A stretch of 64,000 bases of DNA. Origin: Micromussa lordhowensis. Taxonomy: Eukaryota > Cnidaria > Anthozoa > Scleractinia > Lobophylliidae. The stretch spans positions 25,421,734-25,485,733 of the forward strand of contig OZ026599.1 in assembly GCA_964020085.1 (NCBI GenBank), read 5' to 3'. Below, piece after piece: positions 11,469-22,441 of the stretch; position 1 is the first letter of the stretch; every line of letters begins with the position of its first letter. The notes beneath the pieces were generated by a model. That model was not told the DNA's origin and did no database searches. It was given only the letters and a program-made list of their open reading frames with translations. Position numbers and translations under genes: made by a program.

Positions 11469-11830
11469 CAGGGGCACCCGATGATGATTTTCTCTTGAAT
11501 GCTTTAAAACACTGTTTTAGGCTATCTAGAGTGCTTTTCAAAATCTGCAGGTGGTATAAAATATAGTATATTTTTTTTGGTCATTCTAGGGAATTAGTTA
11601 TCAAGGATTTTTTTGTCCATAATTTATAGAAAAATCTTTGATGGTATTTCCTTTCCAAAAGTCATACACGTAGCTGACGTTTTTTGGTACCCAAAACAAC
11701 ATTTTTATCAATTCTAAAAGAGCAGGCATTAAATTTCTCATATCACAAAAGTCGGAGGTGACAATTCTCAGAGGGGATTAAAGGCCTTTTGAGCAGATAA
11801 TCTACTGAAACAATCCATTCGGTGCCCCTG
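11469..11830. mobile_element. 362-bp TIR element with 6-bp TSD
   Basis: Termini CAGGGGCACC (11469-11478) and GGTGCCCCTG (11821-11830) are perfect inverted repeats, flanked by direct repeats AGTTCT at 11463-11468 and 11831-11836. No coding frame, so a non-autonomous DNA element. The superfamily is not assigned. Confidence 0.65.
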
Positions 11831-12618
11831 AGTTCTTAGTGATTGGATGGTATTGTTAAATTTTTGTCTTTGCCTATGAAATTGAAACAATAGCTGTCTA
11901 GTTTCATTGAAAGTACATGACTCTAACAATGTTATATAATGATATATATGTTAATGAGGGAATCTAATGTAGCTCCTCCTTAAATATCGAAATTGGTAAT
12001 GTATCATCAAGTATATAATTAAATTATTTCACCCTTGCATCTGGCACTTTAACAAACATTCACCCTAACACTACTGATTAATCTGGTAGATCAAAAAAAT
12101 CCTTTTTCAACCAAGAGTGGAAACAATTATTTTCTCCTGACATTATCGAAACATTTTCAAGCAGTCAGGTGACGAGAACACAGAAAATCATCAACTGTGG
12201 AATCTATCATATCGATGTACTACCATAGTCTCATAACGAATATGAAACAAGTTGTATGGCAATCAGTTAGGAGAACTATTATTTCCATCTCGGAACTAAC
12301 AGTAATAGACTAAAATATGGTGTCCATTACCATAAGGTAATTTTTTTAAAACACCAAAACTCAGTATTGATTTTCATGTCAAATAAGTTTGTTTAGTCCA
12401 AAACCATGTAAGATTCATACCACTGCACTAAACAGTTGTGTGTTAGGAACATTTTAATTTTTTTAGCCATGTGAAATGTATTCCTTTGATTTAATTTGAT
12501 TTTGTTCTTGGACGTGAAGTAATTGTGGTCAGTTATACCATGCATTCAAGCACTGGCTTTTTTAGATGCAGTAGATTTGGCACCTCTTACGAGGCATACT
12601 GACTTCATGAGCTGCACT

Positions 12619-13265
12619 CTATACAACTGTCTCCAAGCCAACAACAACTACTTTTTCTGGTTGGCTTGGAGGAGGCTGTTGAGGATTGTTAGCGATGTGT
12701 TGGGGAATGCATGCAATGCTTCCACATTCACTGGCTGCTATCTCCTTGGGCATGTCCATGTATCGCCTTACGAGCGAGAACACAGAGCTGCTCAGTTCCC
12801 CTCTAAGCTGGAGCAGCCGACTTCGTCTAACGTTTATGGTGTCCACCGACACAAGACATGTCTCTCGCACTGTTGAAATGCTGTTTGAGCTAAGTCCAAT
12901 AGTGTTTCTCTTGTTGTTGATACTGAGAGTGGAGAGAGCATTATCATTGCTTGCCACGCTGTAGAAAGACACTGGTCTAAAATTATCGTCCGTCTCTGGT
13001 TCCTCTATGATGACCTCAGGAATACCTGTGTAACGATCTCTGTACATCTGTTGTTCCTTTTCGGCCAAGGCTCTTTTTTCGTCAAAGTAGGTCGGCTTTT
13101 CATTATAGCCACTTTCATCCGCAAGAACAACTCTGCACTTTTTGTTCTCTTCTCTCTCTGGCATGAGAAATGGAATGCCGAACATCATGCAGGCAGCAGC
13201 AGTTGGTACGGCACCAGCAATGTAGAAGGCCACTTGATACGAGTTTGAGGCATCATAGATAAAAC
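12619..13265 (-). CDS. MCT-B exon 4 (last TM and long C-tail)
   Basis: The acceptor CTTTCAG precedes GFIYDASNSYQVAFYIAGAV (last membrane segment). A polar tail with Pro-rich NNPQQPPPSQP and the terminal ETVV follows, with the stop at 12621-12619. Open frames on the opposite strand here are shadows. Confidence 0.9.
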
Positions 13266-16200
13266 CTGAAAGGGCAGCCACAAAATATACACATTTAGAT
13301 TAGTTGGAAGTAAGATTGTAAAAATTGGCTTTTAAGCAACTGTTAGGAGTGACCAACATAGATGTGTTGTGGTTTTGTCTTGTGAATATTTTCTGTACTT
13401 GGCACAAGTTATATGTTTTATAATTGTAGTTCTTGTTGGTTTCTGTTTATTGAGATTAACCATTTGATTTATGGCAGTCAGTTGGATTATTGATTTTAGT
13501 ACAAGGATAGTCTAAATAGATTCCTGTTTCCTACTTTTCAACTCACCAGCAATTGGGGGCCCAAGTGTCAGAGGTACAGACTTGAGGGCAAACAGAATTC
13601 CAACACCATGCGCCATCTTGTCTCTTCCTACAATGTCACCAGTCAGGACAGGAGCCAAAAGCACATAGCACCCTTCAAAGAAGCCAAACACCGTGGCATA
13701 GGTAACAAGGCCAGGGTACGAAGTTAGAACAGGGCAAAGTGTGTTACTGATTCCAATCATGAGAAATGAGATCTGGTAGAGATACAGCCTGTTCACCTTC
13801 GGGTGGTCGGCCATCTTGCCAAAGAGGAGGCGTCCCAGGGTTGATCCAACTGACATGATGCCGATGAGAAGTGTTGCTTTAAATGGGTCAATGCCTTCTT
13901 CAGTGGCAAGACGCACCTGAGAAAAGGTTTGGGAAAAATAGTTAATTAGTTCAACAACCATTGAGTACATGCAGTTGCAGCTGAATTGCTGCTCTGAGTC
14001 CCCTCTCTACACTATGGCAAGGTCTTTTTGTGACCAGATGCTGATTCCTAGTGGATTCTCTCTGCAATGGCTGTGTATGTCTTCCCTGATAGGATGGTTG
14101 TTGAAGATGGTTTCAACCATATTAAACAAAATTTTTATTACTTGCAAATAATTTATCTCTTCTTGTTGTGGAAGGAGTGGGGGGGAGGGTATGAAATGAA
14201 GACCTCTATCAGTTATCAAAATGAAAGAGACCTTCACAGTTGTAAAGCAATACCAAAAGTCCAGAGTCTAAAGTCTGAGACTCGAGTGAGATTCAAACCC
14301 ATGACCTCTGCTGATACCAGCTTCCGCAAATGCTCAAACTTCCAGCTGAGCTGTAGAGCCTTGGGGGAGGGCCAATAGTGAGTTCTATTTATACTTGGCA
14401 TGTAAGATGAAGATGTGATATTAAATGCTTTGTTTTGAGTTATACATGTTTATAATATCACCGCCTTTATAGGTCAGCTGGTGGGGCATTTACTTTTAGT
14501 ATTCATGAAGGCCAGGTTTTGCTATGTTATTTGTTTTGTTTTGTATCTGACGTTGCTTTACAGTGGCAATGAGCGAGTCTTCAGAGAACAAAATTAAAGG
14601 AACTTACCAAGTGAACAAATGGTACAAAGTAACCCAACATCCAAAGTGCTAGTGCTGAACACCACAAAATGTATGCCTTGTTTTTAAACAGTTCCTTGAA
14701 ACTCTTCAGAATTGCAAATCGTGATTTCTTTTCCCCGTCAACATGCTTTGCTTGTTGAAGAAAACCAGTGTTAATGGGTCTGTAAACAATCGAACAAAAA
14801 ACCACACAAGCAAGCATTCCCGCAGATATCCTCATTGTGTTACGAAATCCGAGGTGCTGAATCAATTTCTGCATGATAGGTCCCATGCACAAAGTACCGA
14901 CGCCGCTGCCTGAGGATGTGATTCCATTGGCTAATGAGAGGCGCTTTGAAAAGTACTGTCCCAAGATGACTACAGATGGAAAATAACACATGCTTGCTCC
15001 GACTCCAAACATTAATCCATAGGTCAAGTCCATCAGGTAGATATTGGTAGATATCGAACCTAACAGACAACCACCTGCAGCCACCATACAGCCAATCATT
15101 GTTGTCGCGCGGCAGCCCAACTTTTGACACAGGGTGGTTGCTAGAGGCCCAAGTAGGAACATCATGCCATAGGTAATGGAACCAACCCATGCTGAGGAGA
15201 AAGTAAACAATTTGTTCTGGTGAGTTGAGCAACCTTGTTAATACACTTTGCGTCTTGATTTCAACATGCACATTCTCTTTAATGGTCTTGACACATTTCT
15301 TATTCTGCCATTAAGGAGATTTTGATAATAAAGCAGGAATGTAGCTAAGAAAAAATATCATTCCACTGCCATCTGGTGGTAATAAGTTGAAGTGTAAGTT
15401 TACACATGAATATAGCCTTAGGCACAGTTTTTTTGCCGCTCAATTTTTTGCCACAGAAAAGGTCTTTCTTTCTTCATTTGATGCAATTTGCGGGACATAA
15501 GAAGTTAGTTATTTCTCTGTAGATTTCAACAGTGACTACCATCTGCTATATTTTTCTCTTTAAGGGAGATAGCAAAGAATATTTTCTTGTCTACTATGAC
15601 TGGGAAATTAAATATCCCAAAGAAATTTTTAACACATTTTGTCAGTGGCATTTCTGGATAAGATAACTACCAGTTTGTTGTCTACTGAGTTTGTCAGGAA
15701 ATCAAACTGGTGCTCACATTCACTGACTTGTTTTGATTCAGAAATTAACACGAGAGTTTTAATCTCTCCTATTTGGTTTGGGTTCATTTATGTTACTTGT
15801 CTAAAATGTGCCCTATTTGCGCATTCAACTGTTCTATCAACCAGTTTTAACTGACCACCAGTTTGTTTTTCGGACCAACATCAATCAACCCATTGCAAGC
15901 GCTATTAAATTTTAAAAATAAGCACATACTCGGTACTTGTGCCTAGATAGAAAACAATGTTGCACCATTTTCTCAGAAGCAACCGGAAACAGATTAATTT
16001 TTTGTGTGAAAATAGAGCAGTGCTCAATGATGCGAAAAGGAAAATGATATCAATAACGGTGACTTATCTTTCGAAGAGTTAGATTTACATTTCTGTATTA
16101 TCTTTACGCGTCCTTGTACCAAAAAAAAACATATCTTGGTTTTCAGCAATAACATAGCGTCCCTCGAATAAAGTGGTTTTGTTGGTTGTTTATTCTGGCA

Positions 16201-19102
16201 GCAAGTCAATCGATTATTTTAGGAAGATTAAAAAAGCGAAGATCTAGAGCGGAGGGACAGAGCGACTTACGAGAAGAATCACTACTAAACAAAGTTTGCG
16301 ATGGTTTTAGGCCATGAATGCAAAACAAAGGGGCGTGCAAGAGGAATGTTCCCTTGAAATCGCGCGTGAGCTCTCGAGCGTCGCTTTTCTCGCCACGCGC
16401 TTGTCAGTCGACGACCACCCCACGAAACCGCGCGTCTGGTTTTCAGGTCAAGGAAATATTCTTGTTTGTGGCGTCGTTTTCATGCATTGTTTTGAAGTCG
16501 CAAATTTCAGAAGTCTAATGATTTTTGAAGATGCTTCATCGCTCGTTTAAAATGTTGAAAAGGATGGATGATTAGTGAAGTGAAACGTCCCACCCACGGG
16601 TCATCTCAAATTTTCTGGAAATCACATGATTGGGGATCGAATATTGTAGCAGATATAGGTGAAGAACCGCATCGTATATCACCTCTAACAATTATGCCAT
16701 ATTAACTCGAAAAGCAGACGATAAGTGGCTTAATTGCATTTAAATTTGCGAGAATATGCGAAATGTTTGGCCCAGGCATGGAAGGAAATAACTGTACAAT
16801 CGGATTTCTAGTGCTCGGCGCAGAATGCACATAAGATACAAATTTGCCTCCTGCCCAATACCAAGGTCGTTTTTCACTAAACGTGTTGTTTGCCTATCGC
16901 TATGCTTGCATCTGCATACAATTCAGTATTCTAATTAAAGGATATTCAGTAACTGTACGGAAAGGCCAACAAGAGGATAGAATTTAAGTATTATAACAGA
17001 GATTTAACATATTTTGATATATTGAGGGTGTTTGTAATCTGAAGTCTGTCTGTTAATTCTGCCTGCGTGAAACTTTTGTTGCAATTACATGCTGATTTTC
17101 GTCTCAGTAAAAACAGCGTGCCATTTTCCTACTCAGACAAATAAATTATTTGTTGAAGGAAAAACATGCAACGAGATATAAAGTCTAAAACCGAAGCATT
17201 CCGTGACAAACTCTTCCAGAAAAAAACGGGAACGACAGCCCGCTTCCGACGATGAAATTGCCGCGGTCTAACTACAGTGGTAAACTAAACTGCGCAATTA
17301 AATGGCTTTGTTTCTGTAACTCCTTAAAACAACAAACAGAGGAAGCTTTTAAATTCAGTGTCGTTTACTTTTTATTTTTATCCACGCATAATTTTGAAAG
17401 CTTCTGTTGTGTGGCAATTTAACATCTCCTGCAGGGATATTCTCTGCGTCATGTTTGTTGCGAAAGAGTTTCCTTAAATCCTTCCTCAGTGGGTCATTTC
17501 TCGCTGTCTTCACTAGCTCGTAAAACGGAAACTGAGTCCTTGGAGGTCTACTTCGGGTATTTTTACTCCAAGGTAGCTTAAATCCGAGCCGGAATTAGGT
17601 TTTGATATGAAGTGTGTGAACTATCTGTTAGTTTTATCTCCAAATTTAGTGCTTTTTCGGAACGTTTATCCATGCGGTAAAGCATCTACCTTAAAAGTTC
17701 ATTGAGCTTAGTTGTCATAAAGTTTGCATGAAATTTCACGAGTGCTTGCTGACGAGTTTTAACCGACCATGAAGAACGAAAGGAAATAAAAGCAGCTTTG
17801 AATTTGTAATTAAAACTTAACTAATCTTTCTGTTGATGTTTTCGAAACGAAAGACGTTCCGTGAAAGATAAGCTGAATTCAAGAATTATTTGCCCAAGTA
17901 TAAATAAAACAATGGCAGAATTATCTGCAGTTGTTATCTTGTAAATAACATGACCTTTCGAATGTAAATGAGCTCTTTAAAACCTGGCCAATACAATAGC
18001 AATATTTACAGTAATTTTTCCTTTATTTTTGGCAACCAAAACTTAAACAGTGTCGGCTAGGTTGGGAATTAGCTCGGGAAGGCTAAAAACTGAAGTTAGG
18101 TACGTGAATTGGGGGTGTGTTAGGGGGATAGGTCGAATGCAATGGAAAACCCCTAAAATTCACGCAGTCTCAATCCAGTGTTTCCATTGGCCGAAAATCA
18201 AGAAAAACAGGTTTTTGACAATTTGACAGTTCTTGTCATATGTGACAATAACGAGTGAATTCGATCGAAGGAAAAAATTTTCTTTAGCAAACTCCTCAAT
18301 TGAAATCTCTTGGCCTTTATAATAACTTACGCATGTCCTACATCTAGAAGTGTCAATCACTCGAAGAATATTGCGATGCTAAGAAACTATCCCAGAGTCG
18401 AAAAGCGCCTTGCTTTGTTCAGAGATACGAGAGCAAAAATTATTTCTGCTACATGACCGGCACCGGGTTTTCTTTCCACTGTAGCATGTAGGTCGTGACT
18501 CGAAAGGCAACGCTTATTATATTATCGTTTTAACAGCTGATCTTAAAGTTGCTTTGGTCCAGGTTTCGTATTTCCCTCGCCGGTTTATAAATCGATTGGA
18601 CGAGCGAGATGCCGTAGATTTTCAATGATAACCGGCTCTCGCCGGGCTTTCAGAATTATATGAACCTTCGATTGCACGCCGGTCGGGGGAGGAAATCCAT
18701 TGCAAACATATCTAGAAACATTGTTCCAGGATATATGTAAGTGATTATATCCTGCGCCTAAATTGCTGGATTGTACAGGCAGCAGCTAGAAGCAATTAGT
18801 GTTCAACAAGAGATTAAAAATATAACACAATACAAGCTAGCTCATTTGCATCTTGTTTTTGTGCTTACAGCACAAGAGGAGAGAGAAAAAAATATCGGCG
18901 TTACGTTACCTGCGTCAGCCTTGCCGGTGTTGAACTCGTTAAGCAGCTCCACATACATGACGCCGAAGTTATTCATGGTTCCGAGGACGATGAACTGCGT
19001 GGAGAAAGTTGCCAGGCATACAAGCCATCCCCACCCGCCATCGGGGAACGGAACAATTGCTTCGGGTTTTTCGTCCATTGGTTTCTTCTTGCAACAGGCC
19101 AT
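12619..19102 (-). CDS. MCT-B: SLC16 monocarboxylate-transporter-like protein, complete gene (4 coding exons)
   Basis: Exons 19102-18910, 15191-14608, 13916-13547 and 13265-12619 join in frame (phases 1, 0, 1) to about 597 aa. The start codon gives MACCKKKP, a Cys/Lys-rich start, then FPDGGWGWLVCLATF (TM1 signature) after only about 19 residues. Exon 2 holds YFSKRLSLANGITSSGSGVGT, the second family motif; exon 3 has GRLLFGKMADHPKVNR. Twelve membrane segments are expected. Exon 4 adds a cytoplasmic tail of about 175 residues, rich in Glu, Ser and Asn, ending LETVV, a class I PDZ-ligand pattern (T-V-V). Intron positions and phases match MCT-A exactly, so these are tandem paralogues with different terminal tails. 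Substrate unknown. Confidence 0.9.
13547..13916 (-). CDS. MCT-B exon 3 (TM8-TM11 region)
   Basis: Acceptor TTCTCAG above 13916; donor GTGAGT at 13546. It encodes VRLATEEGIDPFKATLL...GPPIAG; 370 nt, the same as in MCT-A. Confidence 0.9.
14608..15191 (-). CDS. MCT-B exon 2 (TM2-TM7 region)
   Basis: Acceptor CTCCTCAG above 15191; donor GTAAGT at 14607. It encodes AWVGSITYG...PFVHL, 584 nt, phase 0 at its end. Confidence 0.9.
15192..18909. other. MCT-B intron 1, no other gene seen
   Basis: A 3.7-kb intron. Short plus-strand frames (for example 16314-16550) have no recognisable domain, and no clear TIR element or RNA gene was found by eye. Confidence 0.5.
18910..19102 (-). CDS. MCT-B exon 1
   Basis: ATG at 19102-19100. 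The exon ends ...NTGKADA plus one base before GTAACG. It is 193 nt and encodes the short N-tail and TM1. The Cys-Cys pair directly after Met-Ala could be palmitoylated (inference). Confidence 0.88.
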
Positions 19103-22100
19103 TTTGTTCAAAGATTTTTTTGCTCGATTGCTGGTATTTTGTCAAACCTCCAACTGTTTTGGATGTTTTCTTGAGGTTTTAGCTTTCGGCGCACTGGTTT
19201 TGCGCTGTTCCACCGAGCGGTGTACTTACAGAAGATGTTACCTTGACCCAACGTTGGAATCGAGTAACAAAACTCCGAGCCGAACGACTTCTGCTGCTTG
19301 ATGGGTTCTTTATTTCGGGAAGTGACGTCTGTGTATCAAGCTGGCATTTCCTGGCGCTGATTGGTTAATGACACATGTTTACCGCTAGGCTAGCGTGTGA
19401 AAGCGCTGATCACGAGTGTATTCTCCTCACCTACAAAAGCAACGGTTGTCAGCTGTCACGGCGTGACTTAAGAGACTCATGTGACAAGCGATTTGCATGA
19501 CAAGACCGTGGTTAAAAAAAAAAACGTTTGCTCGTTCTTCGTCGCGAAACTTAGCTGTAGGTCGAGGGACTTTAAAGGGATCTACTTGTTGCAGTTCATT
19601 GGGGGTAAGAATGTGTTCAAATACATCCTATCTAGCCACATCTAACGTTCCAAATCAGATTATCCATTTCCGGCACGTGAAAAGAACATGGTATATAATG
19701 ACCTTTAGCCTTTAATTTATTTTGAAGAAAGGAGCCTTTTGACGTTTATTATCCTTTGTGCTCAGAAAATTGTTTTTTCACGCATGCAAATATACTAGAG
19801 TATTGCAAGGGACATCACTTTACTGCCCTTTAAAAATCAGTGTTTTTTGACCTAACCCAAATCTAATCCAATTCTTAAATGCGCAGGTCAGATTTTGTAG
19901 GGCGATGTTCGGTGCAGATTGACAAATCTCTCAACACAGAAGATGATGTGCTGAGTTTAGAATTATAAAATTGCTGAATTCAAAGCCGGTGTTTCGGTTA
20001 TGCAGCTCTCATGGAATAAAAAACATGTATGTTGGAAAGCGCTTCGTAGATCAGATTCTCTCTCCATTTCCAATTTTAGTCATGACTACTCTCAGCTGAG
20101 ATTTCGACCTTTCTGCCTGTATAAACATTCAAATTTTTTTGCCCTTGTTTTAGCGAGTTCCTCGATTTATGATTTCAAACTTTTATTGCAGCCGGATCGT
20201 AGATCGCTGAGCGATAAGCCGTGCGCTTTTTAACGGTTCTACAAAAACACCTGGGGGAACGTTCATTTTGCCTTTCTCAACGAGACACTTGAAACTTTCT
20301 AACAGGAGATAACGTGCTTGTTTGAAACAGAATAATAATGAAAACAAATCTCGGGCGACATGATTTGCTGTCAAAATATCCGTATTTACATTTGCAGAGT
20401 TCAAGTTTTGAAGAAGAGATGGAGGCCTTTACTTGCTCAAACTTGTTGGCAGAGAGCAAGGGAAACTTTCTAGTTCTTTCGATAATTAGTTTTTTCTACC
20501 CAGCTTAGCTGAAGGAACTGATGCGAATCGTCTTGTATCCATGAGTGTTACATAACTGAACTTTTTCACCGCCCACGCACACGAGAATTTTCATGTTCAG
20601 CTAAATTTCGTGTACACTTTTCATTAAAACGTAATGTACCAAAAACAATGAAGTTTGCCGCTTTCAAATTGGTTCTCAACGTCGAAACACGCTGTTACAG
20701 AAGCTATGGCGCAATATTTCGTAAATTAGGCGGTCTTGTTGTTCAGAATGCCGCCCGTGCCCCCCGGGTGCCGCCGCACGGGGTGGTAATTTCTAAAAAA
20801 AAAATCAACGAATTTTGCAGGGTCTGCTAAAAATGTCGGCACAATCTTGCTGACAATCGTTGAAATCAGTCATGCAGTTCGAGTTTTGTTTGAACCTCAA
20901 GGTCTTTCAATATTGTGCGTGTACGTATAACAGTAGTGTGGTTTCGGGGGGGGGGCGCTCTCTTCGTTACGTTTTTATACCAGGCCGGCACGGGAGAAAG
21001 GAAGTCCAAGAAATGGAAGGAGAGTTCGAAGGGGAAAGAAGCTTCAAAAGGTCAAAGAGATATTCCTCAAAAAAATGTTTTGGAGGGTTTGTCGTCGTTG
21101 TCAGAATGTCACAATTTCAAGAATCTTTTATTTCAGAGATCCTTTACTTGACAGACTCTTGCCAAGTTATCGTTGTAATGCAGTGTTCCTCAATCGCACA
21201 GCTGATCGCAGCAAGCTCGTCCTCATCTTTATTAAATTGTTACAGTGTAATATTCCCATTAATATTGTAATAATAAAGGTTAAGCTAGGTTGAGAATGAC
21301 GTTAAAGGCAAGCTTTCGTCGTTCCTTCTTCTCCAGCCTTTTGTACGGTAAAGCGAGAATATTTGTAATTGTACAGTATTTTCTGTTTGTCGTAAACGTC
21401 ATTCGTTAACTCTCTAATATGTTGTCATCGCTGCACGTTTCTTGGTATCCCGAGCTCATTACTAAGTCACAAGTGTGGTTTTTTTTCTGGCGAGATGTCA
21501 CAGGACTTTCCAGGCATTTCCTGTCAACAGCGCTGTAAAAGACGACATGATCTGATGATAACGTGCTTTCTGCTCGCTCGCAAAGAAGACCCACAGTTCC
21601 GACATGCACTTTCGCTTGCCAAAGCGGACGCGGGAGGGTGACAGGAGTGTTTCCTCGACGTGCAAGAAGCTGAATCGTTGCGGAATATTTAATTTTGAAT
21701 CCTTAATTTAATTTTCAGAAGTTGGCTACGTCTAAGGCCAAGGTTAAGGCCAAAGGCTCGACCCTGGGAGTGGGGGTGGGGGCGTTGGTGCGACTGGAAT
21801 TAGACCAATCATACTTCAGCCATTTTATGTCGCCAAATAATCAACAGCAAACTGAGGAAGAACAAAGGAGTTTTAATTGAATCGACGTTTTTCCTTAGTC
21901 GTTTGCCTAATCTATGCGTTGTTTTTTTGTCGTTATTGCCTCCCTTTTTATGCGAGGTCCCGTGAAGCTGAAAAACCTTTGAGACAAATTTATTTATGAA
22001 GACTTCATTTATAATGCAAGACATAAATATTGATAAATAAAAACGAGGAGTATGTATAAATCCTACTAAGCGAAGCAATAAAGACAACAACAATAGAATT

Positions 22101-22115
22101 AAATGAACTGCACCT
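19103..22115. other. Upstream of MCT-B, no gene recognised
   Basis: Probably contains the MCT-B promoter and leader just above 19102. The rest has only short frames; the 136-codon plus frame at 20860-21270 lacks any family feature. Confidence 0.5.
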
Positions 22116-22118
22116 TAA

Positions 22119-22438
22119 CAGTCAAACCAAGTGAAGCGTACCCCGCAAGATTACATGAATGAATTGATTATTTGAATATCGAACCCGCTAATCGTTTCAA
22201 GAATGCAATAATGAATTGATTATTCGAATATTGAACCCGGTACTCGCATTCTAAGAATACGGCTAACGGGTTTAATGTTAAAAAAGTCAATTTAACATTG
22301 ATTTTTTGAAATGACTAGCGAGTTCAATATTCAAATAATCAATTCATTATTGCATCTTTAAACCACTAGCGGGTTCAATATTCAAATAATCATTTTAATA
22401 ATGTAATCTTGAGGGGTACGCTTCACTTGGTTTGACTG
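22119..22438. mobile_element. 320-bp palindromic MITE, PIF/Harbinger-like
   Basis: Perfect 26-bp terminal inverted repeats starting CAGTCAAACCAAGTGAAGCG (22119-22144 and 22413-22438), flanked by TAA on both sides (22116-22118, 22439-22441). A 3-bp TAA/TWA duplication is typical of PIF/Harbinger (Tourist) elements. The interior repeats ttcaatattcaaataatcaa in both orientations. No coding capacity. Confidence 0.72.
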
Positions 22439-22441
22439 TAA

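Noticed and set aside
12523..12876. 117-codon plus-strand frame
   Set aside because: It lies antisense to the coding last exon of MCT-B and has no recognisable domain.
20860..21270. 136-codon plus-strand frame
   Set aside because: No recognisable domain; includes a G run and low-complexity charged stretch.
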